A stretch of DNA of 48,201 bases from Clostridioides difficile (GTDB lineage Bacteria > Bacillota > Clostridia > Peptostreptococcales > Peptostreptococcaceae): the NCBI RefSeq assembly GCF_900243075.1, contig NZ_OEZH01000005.1, forward strand, positions 1-48,201, given 5' to 3'. Both the position numbers and the translations under genes were made by a program. Under the pieces are notes generated by a model. The model ran no database searches, had not been told where the DNA came from, and saw only the letters and a list, made by a program, of their open reading frames with translations. Shown here in pieces: positions 1 through 9,377 of the stretch. Numbering within the stretch: the first letter of the stretch is position 1; each line of letters begins with the position of its first letter.

Positions 1-13
1 TTTTGTTAAACAT
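1..13 (-). CDS. Possible start of a gene running off the left edge
   Basis: On the minus strand an AAGGAAGGTG ribosome-binding-like stretch lies about 10 bases before an ATG at 13-11, which opens MFNK and leaves the window. It follows the FlxA-like gene at 119 in the same direction. Nothing can be said about the product. The call rests only on the start signal. Confidence 0.25.
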
Positions 14-118
14 AAAAAGTGTGCACCTTCCTTTATATAGTGATATTTAATATTTTAATTATCACCACTTTTTAGAAGAATACACACTTTATTTTAAAAA
101 CCCTATTTTATAAATAAA
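14..118 (-). other. AT-rich spacer with nested inverted repeats
   Basis: The spacer after the FlxA-like gene holds a hairpin GTGATA/TATCAC (about 36-63). An outer pair, AAAGTGTG/CACACTTT, spans about 17-91. On the minus strand the outer arm ends in a short T run. This could be a weak terminator or leader structure for whatever begins at position 13. Only the repeats are seen; the role is inferred. Confidence 0.3.
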
Positions 119-553
119 CTATATAGGCCTACTAAATTTTACTTTTGAGTTTTTATCATCTTGAACAACACGATAAGTATTATCCCATCGTTCGTCTGCA
201 CTGCTTCTTTCAAAAACATCATATAATTGTTTTACATTTTCATTATTAGAAGGTTCTTTTTTTCTGTCTAATAGATTATTATTTACCTCTGAAACATTAT
301 TTTCTTCTTTATTTGTTTCTTGTGTTTTATTCCCTTTTAGCTCTTGAATTTTATTTTCAATCTCTTCTATTTCTTTTTTTAAAGCTTCTATTTTTAATTT
401 GGCCGTTTCACTATCAATACTTTTATTACTTCTTACTTTCTCTATTTCATCCTGTAATGCTTTTTTCTTTTGTTCTAAGCCTTGTACCTCACTTTGACAA
501 CTATCTAAGCCATTTGTAGTTGGTGCTTGACCATTTATATTTCCAATTTTCAT
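119..553 (-). CDS. FlxA-like coiled-coil protein
   Basis: This is a 144-residue protein starting MKIGNINGQ. The central part (about residues 15-75) is rich in E, K, Q and L in heptad order and is a predicted coiled coil (for example LEQKKKALQDEIEKV). An Asn/Glu-rich linker follows, then a tail with DERWDNTYRV. It resembles FlxA-like family proteins, whose function is poorly defined. The start was taken at 553, where GAGGAGG lies 8 bases upstream; the longer ORF to 658 has no such site. It is the last gene after the Agr-like kinase, 90 bases downstream, and is probably co-transcribed with it. No signal peptide or membrane segment is visible. Confidence 0.6.
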   Translation of the reverse strand: MKIGNINGQAPTTNGLDSCQSEVQGLEQKKKALQDEIEKVRSNKSIDSETAKLKIEALKKEIEEIENKIQELKGNKTQETNKEENNVSEVNNNLLDRKKEPSNNENVKQLYDVFERSSADERWDNTYRVVQDDKNSKVKFSRPI

Positions 554-642
554 TTTAGTAACCTCCTCATTTCTATATATCAAACTTTCTTTATTCAAAT
601 ACATGATATAGCTTACAAATACTATTTTCAATGAAATTGTTC

Positions 643-2001
643 TCAAATACCAGCACAATGTAATGAAATAACTAGCAATATATTTATTTGAAAATAATCT
701 GATGTCTTATCTATACTTATAGCCCCTTGATATTTCTTAGCAATTTCTTTTATATTTAAAAGACCTATACCTGAACCACTTGTATAATTATTTATTGAAT
801 TATAGCTATTTTTTATTTCTATCATAAAAAATCCACCCTCTAACTTAGTAGAAATCTTTAAATACCTATTTTTTTTATCTACAATTCTACAGGCTTTAAT
901 TGCATTGTCAATAGCATTAGCAAATACTATGCATAGGTCAAAATCGTTCATATTAGTGTTTTGGGGTATAATTACCTCACAATCCACCTCTATGCCTAAT
1001 TTTTTTGCTATACTTAGTTTATTGTTAAAAAGAGCATCAATAACAACATTTTGTGTATTACAAGAAAATGATAGGTCACTTGTTACTTTTTCAAGCTTAT
1101 TCAAATAATCTTGTGCTTTTAAAATTTGACCTTTTTTCAACAACCCATTGACAATTGCTAAATGATTATTAAAATCATGTCTAATGGATATAGTTTGTGA
1201 TAATCGTGATTTCGCTTCTTCAATATAGTTTTTTTGAGCATGAATCTGTTGATTCATAATTGCCCTCTCCTTGTCATCTTCTAGAGATTGGATTAGTTTC
1301 TTAAATGTAAATAGAGAAAAAAATACACATATAGTTCCAATTATAGAAAAAAGAAAAGCTTGAATTTCTTCAGTCAGAGAAGTATTTAATAGCAACTTTA
1401 CAGTCCCAAGACTTGTGTCTATATTTATATTTGAACTATGTTCAAATGATTTCATAAATAATATTATAAGCAACAATGGAGTTATCAAAATTGCTAGGTG
1501 TTTATCAAATTTCACAACTTCAATATTAAACTTTTTAGAGCTATACCAATATATAAATCCAGCTATTATAATAGTAATTAAAGAAGATAGTCCCATATTT
1601 ATATCAAATTTATAAATATCTGTATTTATATCACTAGTAAATATCAAGTAATTCAATGGAGCTGTAAATCCATATACTAACTGTTCAATTAAATATACTA
1701 ATAAAGTTGATATTGTAGATAAAACGGTAGATTGTTTTATTATGTACTTTACAAATAAAAAAGTCATAAGAAAAAATAGAATCTGTGAAGAAAATAAATT
1801 ATATAAATTAAAATATGTACTTATAATGATTAAAAAAATTGAAATTATCGAATATAAAATAAAACGCCAAAATTTTGAATTAACATTTGTAAAATTGATT
1901 AGAAAATAGTATTGCACGATTACCATCAAAATTCTATATATAATAAAAGAAAATAAAAAGCTGTACTTTAAAAATAAATCAGAAGAAAATAAATTAATCA
2001 T
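643..2001 (-). CDS. Agr-type GHKL sensor histidine kinase
   Basis: This 452-residue membrane sensor kinase has about six to seven hydrophobic segments in residues 1-235. A dimerisation/phosphoacceptor region follows with SIRHDFNNHLA, where the His is the likely phosphorylated residue. The C-terminal GHKL ATPase domain shows NAIDNAIKAC (N box) and GSGIGLLNI (G box). This is the AgrC/ComD layout. Its ATG follows the stop of the LytTR regulator by one base, and the AGGAGG site lies inside the regulator's last codons, so the two are translationally coupled. In family members the ligand is a secreted peptide; no AgrD or AgrB gene is seen here, so the signal is unknown. Confidence 0.9.
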   Translation of the reverse strand: MINLFSSDLFLKYSFLFSFIIYRILMVIVQYYFLINFTNVNSKFWRFILYSIISIFLIIISTYFNLYNLFSSQILFFLMTFLFVKYIIKQSTVLSTISTLLVYLIEQLVYGFTAPLNYLIFTSDINTDIYKFDINMGLSSLITIIIAGFIYWYSSKKFNIEVVKFDKHLAILITPLLLIILFMKSFEHSSNINIDTSLGTVKLLLNTSLTEEIQAFLFSIIGTICVFFSLFTFKKLIQSLEDDKERAIMNQQIHAQKNYIEEAKSRLSQTISIRHDFNNHLAIVNGLLKKGQILKAQDYLNKLEKVTSDLSFSCNTQNVVIDALFNNKLSIAKKLGIEVDCEVIIPQNTNMNDFDLCIVFANAIDNAIKACRIVDKKNRYLKISTKLEGGFFMIEIKNSYNSINNYTSGSGIGLLNIKEIAKKYQGAISIDKTSDYFQINILLVISLHCAGI

Positions 2002-2002
2002 C

Positions 2003-2710
2003 TTATCTCCTCCTATTTTTCATGAACTCAAGCATAACTTCTGAAAATATTTGTTGGCGTAGTCTAGAAACAGGTATTCTATCTCCACTTTCCATAACTG
2101 CATTACCATTTTCATATCCATATACAGATTGTAAATTTATTATATAGCTACGATGACATCTAAAAAAATTTGTTGGTAAACTTCTCTCTAAATTTTCAAT
2201 AGTATCATAATAATCTATAGTCTCTTTCTTTAAATGAACATAAATTTTTCTTTTTATAACTTCACAATATAAAATATCAGCAATTTTTAACCTCCAATAT
2301 GAATAGCCTTTTTGTATTGTGATATAATTACTTTCATTATTTTCAAGTTTTATAACTATTCTATCCAAAGTTTCATATAGTTTCTCATTAGAGAGAGGTT
2401 TTATCAAATAATTTATAGCATCTACTTCAAAAGCATCAAATACAAACTCATTTAAAACTGTAACGAAAATTATAAAGCAATCATTACCATATGACCTTAA
2501 TTTTCTAGCTGCCTGCATTCCGTTAATCTCTTCCATCTGTATATCTAAAAATATAATATTAAACTTTTCATGATTGCATAATAAATCTTCTGCTCTATCA
2601 AAAAGCCCTATATTATATGATAAATTATTATGCTTCATATATAATTCTATATTTTCTTTTAAATGATTTAGCATATATGATTCGTCATCACAAATGGCAA
2701 TTGAAATCAA
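2003..2710 (-). CDS. LytTR-family response regulator (AgrA-like)
   Basis: This is a response regulator of about 235 residues. The receiver domain (1-120) begins ISIAICDDE and has the phosphoacceptor Asp in IIFLDIQM. The C-terminal LytTR DNA-binding domain (about 135-235) carries YCEVIKRKIYVHL and FFRCHRSYIIN. The start was chosen at a TTG at 2710, with AAGAAGGTG about 8 bases upstream and the classical AgrA-like N-terminus ISIAICDDE. The ATG at 2734 precedes that ribosome site and is unlikely. The gene is followed immediately by its partner kinase. The regulon cannot be read from the window, but the FlxA-like gene downstream is the obvious co-transcribed member. Confidence 0.88.
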   Translation of the reverse strand: MISIAICDDESYMLNHLKENIELYMKHNNLSYNIGLFDRAEDLLCNHEKFNIIFLDIQMEEINGMQAARKLRSYGNDCFIIFVTVLNEFVFDAFEVDAINYLIKPLSNEKLYETLDRIVIKLENNESNYITIQKGYSYWRLKIADILYCEVIKRKIYVHLKKETIDYYDTIENLERSLPTNFFRCHRSYIINLQSVYGYENGNAVMESGDRIPVSRLRQQIFSEVMLEFMKNRRR

Positions 2711-2943
2711 TATGTACACCTTCTTTCTTGTCATTATTCTAATTATTATATAAAGTTAATTTTTTCTATTCAATCAATCTGTTCTAATATGTTGAATATT
2801 TGTTCCAAAATGTAATAATCTCACTTTTCATAGTATATCTAATTTAAATTTGTGTATCAATATTATAATAAATTAATTTATTATTTTTATAAATTTAATT
2901 TAAAAATGTACAAATAGTATTCAATCTTTCGAATTTATCTAAT
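2711..2943. other. AT-rich intergenic region
   Basis: Between the start of the LytTR regulator and the terminator of the grdEB-like operon there are about 230 bases of very AT-rich DNA. No open reading frame of note and no strong promoter could be assigned. It must hold the promoter of the regulator/kinase pair on the minus strand. Confidence 0.4.
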
Positions 2944-2996
2944 AAAAAAAGATATCGTAAAATAATTTTAAAAAACTATTTTTCGATACCCTTTTT
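2944..2996 (-). terminator. Rho-independent terminator after the grdB-like gene
   Basis: On the minus strand a long stem (about GGTATCG...CGATATC, 2951-2990, AT-rich inside with a few mismatches) is followed by seven Ts at 2950-2944. It lies about 30 bases after the grdB-like stop and ends that operon. The T/A runs on both sides could let it work in both directions. Confidence 0.8.
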
Positions 2997-3022
2997 AATT
3001 TTAGTCTTGTGTTATATTTTTA

Positions 3023-4330
3023 TTATTCAAATACTGTTTGGTCTTCTATATCTTCTGTTAGTGCATTTAAAGCTTTCAAGACTATGTTCTTTCTAATTTT
3101 TTTACTTTCTTCTTCTCCTAAAATAGGATTTCCAAGTGGATATGGTATTCCTACTGCTGGAACAATTCTATTAGCTCCTATTGTAAGTGATATTGGTACT
3201 ACTGTACAAATATGAACAACTGCTATGCCAGCTCTTTCAATCTCTTTTACCATCGTTGCTCCACAACGAGTACAAGTACCTCATGTAGAAGTTAAAATTA
3301 CAGCATCTACATTGTCTTCTAACAATTGCTTAGAAAATTCTTCTCCAAATCTTTTAGAATTACCAACACTTGTTCCTGTTCCTGTAGTAGTTATAAAATA
3401 ATTTGCTAATTCTCCAATTACACCTTCTTTTTCAAGCTCTCTAACTACATCTAGTGGTACAACCAAATTTGGATTTTCAAGTACATATGCTCTATCATAA
3501 CCTCCATGTATAGTTGTAAATTCTTTATTTGACATAGAATCCATATCTGTTAAATCGTAAATTCCATATTTAGTAGCACTTGAAGACTCAATTTTATCTG
3601 GATTCTCAATTGGAACTATTCCTCCAGAAGTTACTAGTGCAAGTTTTATCTTAGATAAATCTTTAATAGGCTTCATAGGTGTAACTCTATCAAATTCAGG
3701 CATTGGATACTCAGTTTCAAAGTTTTCTCCTTTCATCTTCTTAACCAACATATCAATTGCTCTTTCAGAGCCTCTAAGTTCATGGAAGAAATTTTTTCTT
3801 ATTCCTCTCATTATATATCCTTCTTCTTCAGGAGACCCTATTTCCTCACCTCTAACCAATTTAAGACCTAGTTTTGTCATTATTGGAACTACCTTTCTAA
3901 GACTTGCCGCTGAATTTCCTGTAGATATTATATGCAAATCCAACTTGAACATATCTACACCTGGATTTTCTTTATACATTCCTGTAACTACAGGAATATT
4001 TAGCTCCTCTTCAACTGCCTTACAAATAGTTCCACAAGCTACTCCATATCTACCTGCATTAAATGCTGGTCCTGCAATAAATAAATCAGGACTTTCTTCT
4101 TTTATCATTTTTAAAAGTTCTTGAGTTGCACTATCAATATTTTCACCAAAATGCGTATCTCCACAAATTACAGTTGAAATTATCTCTGCATCATCATTAA
4201 ATTGACTCTGAAATGCTATTCCAGGTCCTACTGCCCCAGCTTTTTTCTCTGGCGGAATATCTGCTTTTTCCTCTCCTCCTATTCCAGCAAAGAAATTGTT
4301 TATATAATGAACCACTCTGATTTTACTCAT
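3023..4330 (-). CDS. Glycine/sarcosine/betaine reductase component B gamma subunit, selenoprotein (GrdB-like)
   Basis: This is a 435-residue selenoprotein. The frame is open from ATG 4330 to a TGA at 3283-3281 and stays open afterwards to a TAA at 3023. The TGA sits in the family's active-site motif, read as S-T-U-G-T-C-T-R-C-G-A-T, so it encodes selenocysteine at residue 350 with C353 and C356 beside it. Both halves match GrdB, for example FFAGIGGEEKAD near the start and VVHICTVVPIS after Sec. In Stickland reduction, protein B binds the amino-acid-type substrate and passes the carboxymethyl group to the selenoprotein GrdA. GGAGG lies about 8 bases before the start. It follows the grdE-like gene by 85 bases. 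Which substrate (glycine, sarcosine, betaine or another) cannot be told from sequence. Confidence 0.93.
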
Positions 4331-4415
4331 CTCTTAATCCTCCAAATCACTTTATAGTTATTACATTAATTAGACCAATGATTACACTAACAAAACTTTA
4401 TATTCAAATATTTAT

Positions 4416-5702
4416 TTAATAATATCTTGCTGTCAAATGATTATAACCATTTGCTATAGTTGATGCTATTATAATTTGTAGTTCTGCGTCCATACTTCCA
4501 TCATCATTTAAGCATCCTTTATACCCACCTATCATCATCTCAACATAATCTAAAGTTCCTATAATTTTTTCCATTGCTGGGAAATGAACCACTAGGTTTC
4601 CTTGACCACAAGAAACAACTGCATCTGCTTCTTTAGTAGCATCTGCTATAGATTGACTCTTACCATCTTTTCCAGGAAATTCATCTGTTATCAAAACTAC
4701 ACTTGCTCCAACTTCACTACATTTTCTACAATTCATCATTAGGTCAGTATCTGGATTTCCGTAACCTTCTTCTGTCACCAAAACTCCATCAACTCCTAAA
4801 AATTCTATTAATTTGGCTACCATATCAGAGCTTCTCTCTTTATCGACCAAGAATACGTTTTCATTAGTCAAAATAACACCTATAAAGTTTAAATCTTTTC
4901 CATGTCTTTTATATAAGTCATGTATAACAGGATTATTTAAATGATGGAATGTCGTAACCTTATCACATGGTGCTACACAGTTTCCAGATATTATAGCTCC
5001 ATCCATTATTTCAGTTGGGTACATAAATGTGGGAACTATTTGTTTAGCATCTACTCCATAATAATAAGTATCATGTAAAAGTCCTTGTGATTGTAACATG
5101 TGAACATATGCTACTGTTGGTAGGTCTGGATATTCTTTTACTTGTTTTAATAATGGCTTTGTCTCATATACAATTACTTCATCTGGCTCAACTTCTCTTC
5201 CTGCTTCACCTACATATGCACCTATTTTTAATCCAGCAATTCTAGCTGCTTCCTCATAATCATGAGTATCTATACCATCCTTTGCTTTTATAACAAGACA
5301 TATATTATTTGTTTTTGAAAAAGGTGTATATTTAGCAGTAGGACCACTCATATCAATTACACCTTCTTGAAATCCAACGATATTTCCACAAGTTACAACA
5401 CAAGCTCCTAAAAGTACATGAGTTCTTCCACTTCCTACTGTCTTCACTTTATTTATAATTCCAGGAAATATTTTGCTTTCATCTCCAATTTTAACTCTAG
5501 GTTCTATTACATCTTTAACTGGAGCTATTCTTATTGATTCGCCAGGTCTTGCAAGTTCAACATTTACACTTACAATCCTTTCATCTTCTAATGCTATACT
5601 TTCTATTTCCTTGCTATTCACATATAGTACTCCATCTTTTACTTCTGTCTTTTCTCCAAATTCAACATTTTTTATAAATATATTCCCTAGCTCTAGCTTC
5701 AT
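4416..5702 (-). CDS. Glycine/sarcosine/betaine reductase component B proprotein (GrdE-like)
   Basis: This 428-residue proprotein gives the alpha and beta subunits of reductase protein B. The motif ISGNCVAPCDK contains the Asn241-Cys242 bond where family members cleave themselves; the Cys becomes the pyruvoyl group that binds the substrate amino group. Length and spacing match GrdE. Other Cys pairs (CVVTCGN near 101, CRKCSE in the C-terminal half) are also kept. AAGGGGGA lies before the ATG. It is the first gene of an operon with the grdB-like selenoprotein, behind a sigma-54 promoter at 5770-5786. GrdA, GrdC and GrdD are not in the window, so this protein B must use partners encoded elsewhere. 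Confidence 0.93.
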   Translation of the reverse strand: MKLELGNIFIKNVEFGEKTEVKDGVLYVNSKEIESIALEDERIVSVNVELARPGESIRIAPVKDVIEPRVKIGDESKIFPGIINKVKTVGSGRTHVLLGACVVTCGNIVGFQEGVIDMSGPTAKYTPFSKTNNICLVIKAKDGIDTHDYEEAARIAGLKIGAYVGEAGREVEPDEVIVYETKPLLKQVKEYPDLPTVAYVHMLQSQGLLHDTYYYGVDAKQIVPTFMYPTEIMDGAIISGNCVAPCDKVTTFHHLNNPVIHDLYKRHGKDLNFIGVILTNENVFLVDKERSSDMVAKLIEFLGVDGVLVTEEGYGNPDTDLMMNCRKCSEVGASVVLITDEFPGKDGKSQSIADATKEADAVVSCGQGNLVVHFPAMEKIIGTLDYVEMMIGGYKGCLNDDGSMDAELQIIIASTIANGYNHLTARYY

Positions 5703-5769
5703 ATGAAAATCCCCCTTAATATATTTAATCGCAATTAAAAGTATTTATTATTACGTTTATTAATATATA

Positions 5770-5786
5770 AAGCATTTTCTATGCCA
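5770..5786 (-). promoter_or_regulatory. Sigma-54 (-24/-12) promoter of the grdEB-like operon
   Basis: The minus strand reads TGGCATAGAAAATGCTT. The invariant GG (-24) and GC (-12) doublets are in exact register, against the consensus TGGCAC-N5-TTGCA. It lies about 70-85 bases before the grdE-like ATG. The neighbouring gene encodes an NtrC-type sigma-54 activator, which supports the call. The enhancer sites were not identified. Confidence 0.8.
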
Positions 5787-5900
5787 ATTATTTAAAATAC
5801 ATATTCTATATATTAATATCATAGAAATTTTCATTTTTAATTTACATCAGTATTGAATTTACCAATAATTATTGTAAATTCTAATTTTTAAAATTATAAT

Positions 5901-5983
5901 AAAAAAAGATAAACAGATTTTTTCTGCTTATCTTTTAATAAACTTTGAGAAGTTTTTTTCTCACTCAATGAGAAATTTTTTTC
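5901..5983 (-). terminator. Terminator region after the sigma-54 activator
   Basis: Just after the activator stop, two small inverted repeats of the TGAGAA/TTCTCA kind lie at 5946-5974. A clear hairpin follows: AAAGATAA..CAGA/TCTG..TTATCTTT at 5905-5935. On the minus strand the latter runs into seven Ts. It should end the kinase/activator transcript before the grdEB-like promoter. Confidence 0.75.
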
Positions 5984-7306
5984 TTACCTAATATTATATT
6001 CTGATATTTTGTTAGTTAATTGTCTTCTACTAATCTCCAATTTTTTAGCTGTATTTGAAATATTGTTTCCACATAAAGATAAAGCCTTTTCAATATACTC
6101 ACATTCAAACTCTTTTCTTATTTCTCTTAAGGGTCTAATACTTATTTTATCATCTATATGCACATTATTTGATATTAAATTTAAATTATCTTTTGATAAA
6201 TTACCTTCTTCACTTAAAACTACAAATCTATTTATTATATTTTTTAATTCTCTTATATTTCCTGGATAATTATAATTTAATAAAAAGTCCATCACTTCCT
6301 TGTCGATTGAATGTACCTTTTTATCATGTTCAATTTGATACTTGTTTAAGAAAAATTCTATAAGTGTACTTAGGTCTTCCCTTCTTTTTCTTAGTGGTGG
6401 TATAGTTATTGTTATTGTACTTATTCTATAAAAAAAATCTTCTCTTATATTTCCATTTGATATTTCTACTTTTGGTTCTTTATTCATCGCACAAATTAAT
6501 CTAAAGTCAACTTTAATGGATTTATTACTTCCTATCCTCTCTATAGATTTCTCTTCAAGTGTCCTTAGAAGCTTTACCTGAACATTTAAAGGTATATCTC
6601 CTATTTCGTCCAAAAATAAAGTTCCTTTATTTGAAAGTTCAAATCTACCTTTTCTACTATCTACTGCTCCTGTAAAAGAACCTTTTTCATGTCCAAATAA
6701 CTCTGACTCTAATAAATTTTCTGAAAAAGAGCAACAATTTACAGGAACAAATATCTCATTCTTTCTTGGACTTATACTATGTATATATCTAGCTAGTATA
6801 TCTTTCCCTACACCAGATTCACCCAAAATTAATATATTAACATCTTTACAAGCAGCTTTTTCTGCTATTTTTATAACATCATTAAAATCTCTATTTTGGG
6901 ATTCTAGAGTAAAATCTAAATTATTCTTTTGTGCAGAAACTGATGACTTCACTATCTTTACCTTTTCAATTTCTTCTAATAAATTTTCAATAGGATTACT
7001 TTTTATAAAATAAGATAAAGCTCCTCTTTTCATAGCATCAACTGCATTTTCAATACTTCCATATCCTGTAACTAATATAACTTCTATATTTTTATTAATA
7101 GATTTAATCTCATCTAATAACTGTACTCCGTCCATATTTTTCATCATAACATCAGATAAAATCAAATCATATTTCCTATCTTTTTTGATGATATTTACAG
7201 CTTCTTCTCCACTTAGTGCTATATTTACAACATAGCCATTCTTTTGTAGAATTTTTTTCATTACTGTTCCATACTCTAGCTCATCATCAACTACTAGTAT
7301 TTTCAT
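5984..7306 (-). CDS. NtrC-family sigma-54-dependent response regulator
   Basis: This 440-residue protein has three domains. The receiver (1-115) has phosphoacceptor Asp52 in ILSDVMM. The AAA+ domain (about 140-370) has Walker A GESGVGKD at 162-169, the sigma-54 contact loop GSFTGA at 209-214 (Ser in place of the usual Ala, a known variant) and Walker B LFLDEIGD. A Fis-type helix-turn-helix lies at the C-terminus (NISNTAKKLEISRRQLTNKI). It activates RNA polymerase with sigma-54. Its ATG overlaps the stop of the sensor kinase (TAATG), so the pair is translationally coupled. The likely target is the -24/-12 promoter at 5770-5786 of the grdEB-like operon downstream. Confidence 0.93.
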   Translation of the reverse strand: MKILVVDDELEYGTVMKKILQKNGYVVNIALSGEEAVNIIKKDRKYDLILSDVMMKNMDGVQLLDEIKSINKNIEVILVTGYGSIENAVDAMKRGALSYFIKSNPIENLLEEIEKVKIVKSSVSAQKNNLDFTLESQNRDFNDVIKIAEKAACKDVNILILGESGVGKDILARYIHSISPRKNEIFVPVNCCSFSENLLESELFGHEKGSFTGAVDSRKGRFELSNKGTLFLDEIGDIPLNVQVKLLRTLEEKSIERIGSNKSIKVDFRLICAMNKEPKVEISNGNIREDFFYRISTITITIPPLRKRREDLSTLIEFFLNKYQIEHDKKVHSIDKEVMDFLLNYNYPGNIRELKNIINRFVVLSEEGNLSKDNLNLISNNVHIDDKISIRPLREIRKEFECEYIEKALSLCGNNISNTAKKLEISRRQLTNKISEYNIR

Positions 7307-9300
7307 TATATAGTCACCTCTTTATTTAGTGGAATTTTTATATGAAAACAAGTTCCAATCCCCAATTTACTTTCAACACTTATATCACCATTATTCTTCT
7401 TAATCTCGTTATAAGTGATATATAAACCTAAACCAGTCCCTTCACCTATTGGTTTTGTAGTATAGAAAGGATTAAATATATCCTTTAGAGCATCTTCCTT
7501 TATGCCTTCTCCATTATCTTTAAAATCTATAAACAAACTATGGCTTTCTACATAGCAATTTATAATAATTTTTCCATTCTCATGTATTGCATCTACTGCA
7601 TTAGAAATTAAATTTATAAATACATGTTTTAATGATTCTCCATTTATGTAGCATATTAAATTAATATCACAATCGATTTTTATTTCAACATTCTTTAATT
7701 GTAATATTTTATATTGAAGTTTCACTATGTTTTCAATGAAATTTCTTATATTTATATGTTCTAAATTATCATCTGATATTCTCGCAAAATTTAACAAATT
7801 AGTTATAATGTTACTTGCTCTGTCTACATTGCTTTCTATTGATTTTACACAATCATGTACTTCTTCTACTGTAACGTTATCTTTTAAAAGATAGCAATTA
7901 TTTCTTATTATTCCCAAAGGATTTCTTATCTCATGTGCTACTCCAGAAGCTAATTGTCCTATAGATATCATTTTATTTTCTCTAAGTAATTTTGCCTCTA
8001 CTATTTTATCATTCGTTATGTCTTTAATAAGAACCACTATATACTCAGTATTATTTTTTTTATACTCTACAGGAAAAGTATTTATCTTTAAAATCTTATT
8101 GTGTATTTCTACTTCACTAGTTTTACTTATATTTTCAGAAAATGTATTTTCAATAATACCTTTTATTATGCTAATCAAATCTTCTATTTTATAACTCATT
8201 TCACTTATAAAATCATACAGTATTTTGTTCGATTCTACTATGTTGTAATTTTCATCTACAAGCATTATTATATCTGTTATGCTATTAAAAGTTGCCTCTA
8301 AAGCTTTTTTATTTTCTATTACTTCTTCTGTTTTTCTTTTTATTTCTACCTTTAACAAGTATGTATAACTATAAAAAATATAAATTGATATTAAAATTAT
8401 GCCTATAAAAATATAAATACTTGGTACAATTCCTCTCTCATATAATATATCATCAACTTCATTATATGTGGAATACCATTTTTTCTTTAAGTCTTCATAT
8501 ACTCCATTTTTCTGAAGTTTAAAAATCCCCTTATTTAATATACTGACCAGTTCCCTATATTGTTTAGGTACAGCAAGAACTGCCTTTTTAGTATAGATAG
8601 GATTACTTAAAATATTGTATTTATTTGAAAGTCCATAATTATTTATATAATACCGTAGTACTGGCTCATCACCAACAACTGCATCTACTCTTCCTAACAT
8701 CAAATTTTTGACCCCAGTCTTTATATCTGGAGTCAATACAATATTTATGTCTTCAACTTGTTGCTTTAAAAAATTTATAGAATAATCGCCTTCTGGAATT
8801 GCCACTGTTTTTCCATTTAAATCCATGTAACTATTTATATCTTGAGATTTTTTATCTTTTAATATATTTGCACTCAAAGTATATATTGGGTCAGTAAATA
8901 TAAATTTACTTGCCCTTTCTTTTGATGGAATTAAATCAAAAAACTTTATACTATCATCTATTGAATTTATAAAAGATTCTTTCCACCATGTATTTGGTTT
9001 AAAATAAAAATCTCTACCAATTTGAATTGACAGAGAATTCATTAAATCAACAATAATTCCCTTATACTGTCCATCTTCTTTACCTTTATATCTCAAAGGA
9101 GGGGAACTTTGGTCGGAGCTATAAACCAAATTCTTATGTTTTTCTAGCCATTTTTTTTCGTCTTCTGTAAATGGAAGTGATTTCTTAATATATTCAAATA
9201 CATTTAGATTATACTCCATATTTACATACATATTTGCAAGTGAAAACACCACTAAAAAAGAGTAAATAATACCTATAATAACTATCTTTTTTTTATTCAC
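7306..9300 (-). CDS. Sensor histidine kinase with extracellular solute-binding domain
   Basis: This is a 664-residue kinase. A signal-anchor helix (about 5-25) leads to an extracellular family-3 solute-binding domain (about 50-280, with GKTVAIPEGDYS and GRVDAVVGDEP). A membrane helix (about 292-316), a PAS-like segment (about 335-430) and a HisKA domain follow, with His456 in ASGVAHEIRNPLG. The ATPase domain has NLISNAVDA, DNGEGI and GEGTGLGLY. In this class the binding domain senses a small amino-acid-like molecule directly. Its stop overlaps the sigma-54 activator start. Together with the adjacent GntP-type permease and the grdEB-like genes, it probably detects the substrate of the reductase. 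Confidence 0.92.
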   Translation of the reverse strand: MNKKKIVIIGIIYSFLVVFSLANMYVNMEYNLNVFEYIKKSLPFTEDEKKWLEKHKNLVYSSDQSSPPLRYKGKEDGQYKGIIVDLMNSLSIQIGRDFYFKPNTWWKESFINSIDDSIKFFDLIPSKERASKFIFTDPIYTLSANILKDKKSQDINSYMDLNGKTVAIPEGDYSINFLKQQVEDINIVLTPDIKTGVKNLMLGRVDAVVGDEPVLRYYINNYGLSNKYNILSNPIYTKKAVLAVPKQYRELVSILNKGIFKLQKNGVYEDLKKKWYSTYNEVDDILYERGIVPSIYIFIGIILISIYIFYSYTYLLKVEIKRKTEEVIENKKALEATFNSITDIIMLVDENYNIVESNKILYDFISEMSYKIEDLISIIKGIIENTFSENISKTSEVEIHNKILKINTFPVEYKKNNTEYIVVLIKDITNDKIVEAKLLRENKMISIGQLASGVAHEIRNPLGIIRNNCYLLKDNVTVEEVHDCVKSIESNVDRASNIITNLLNFARISDDNLEHINIRNFIENIVKLQYKILQLKNVEIKIDCDINLICYINGESLKHVFINLISNAVDAIHENGKIIINCYVESHSLFIDFKDNGEGIKEDALKDIFNPFYTTKPIGEGTGLGLYITYNEIKKNNGDISVESKLGIGTCFHIKIPLNKEVTI

Positions 9301-9377
9301 TTTAAAACTCCAATCTTCTTTTTTACTATAATAAATTCAATATTTAATAACAAAATCCTACTTTTTTCATTAAATAT

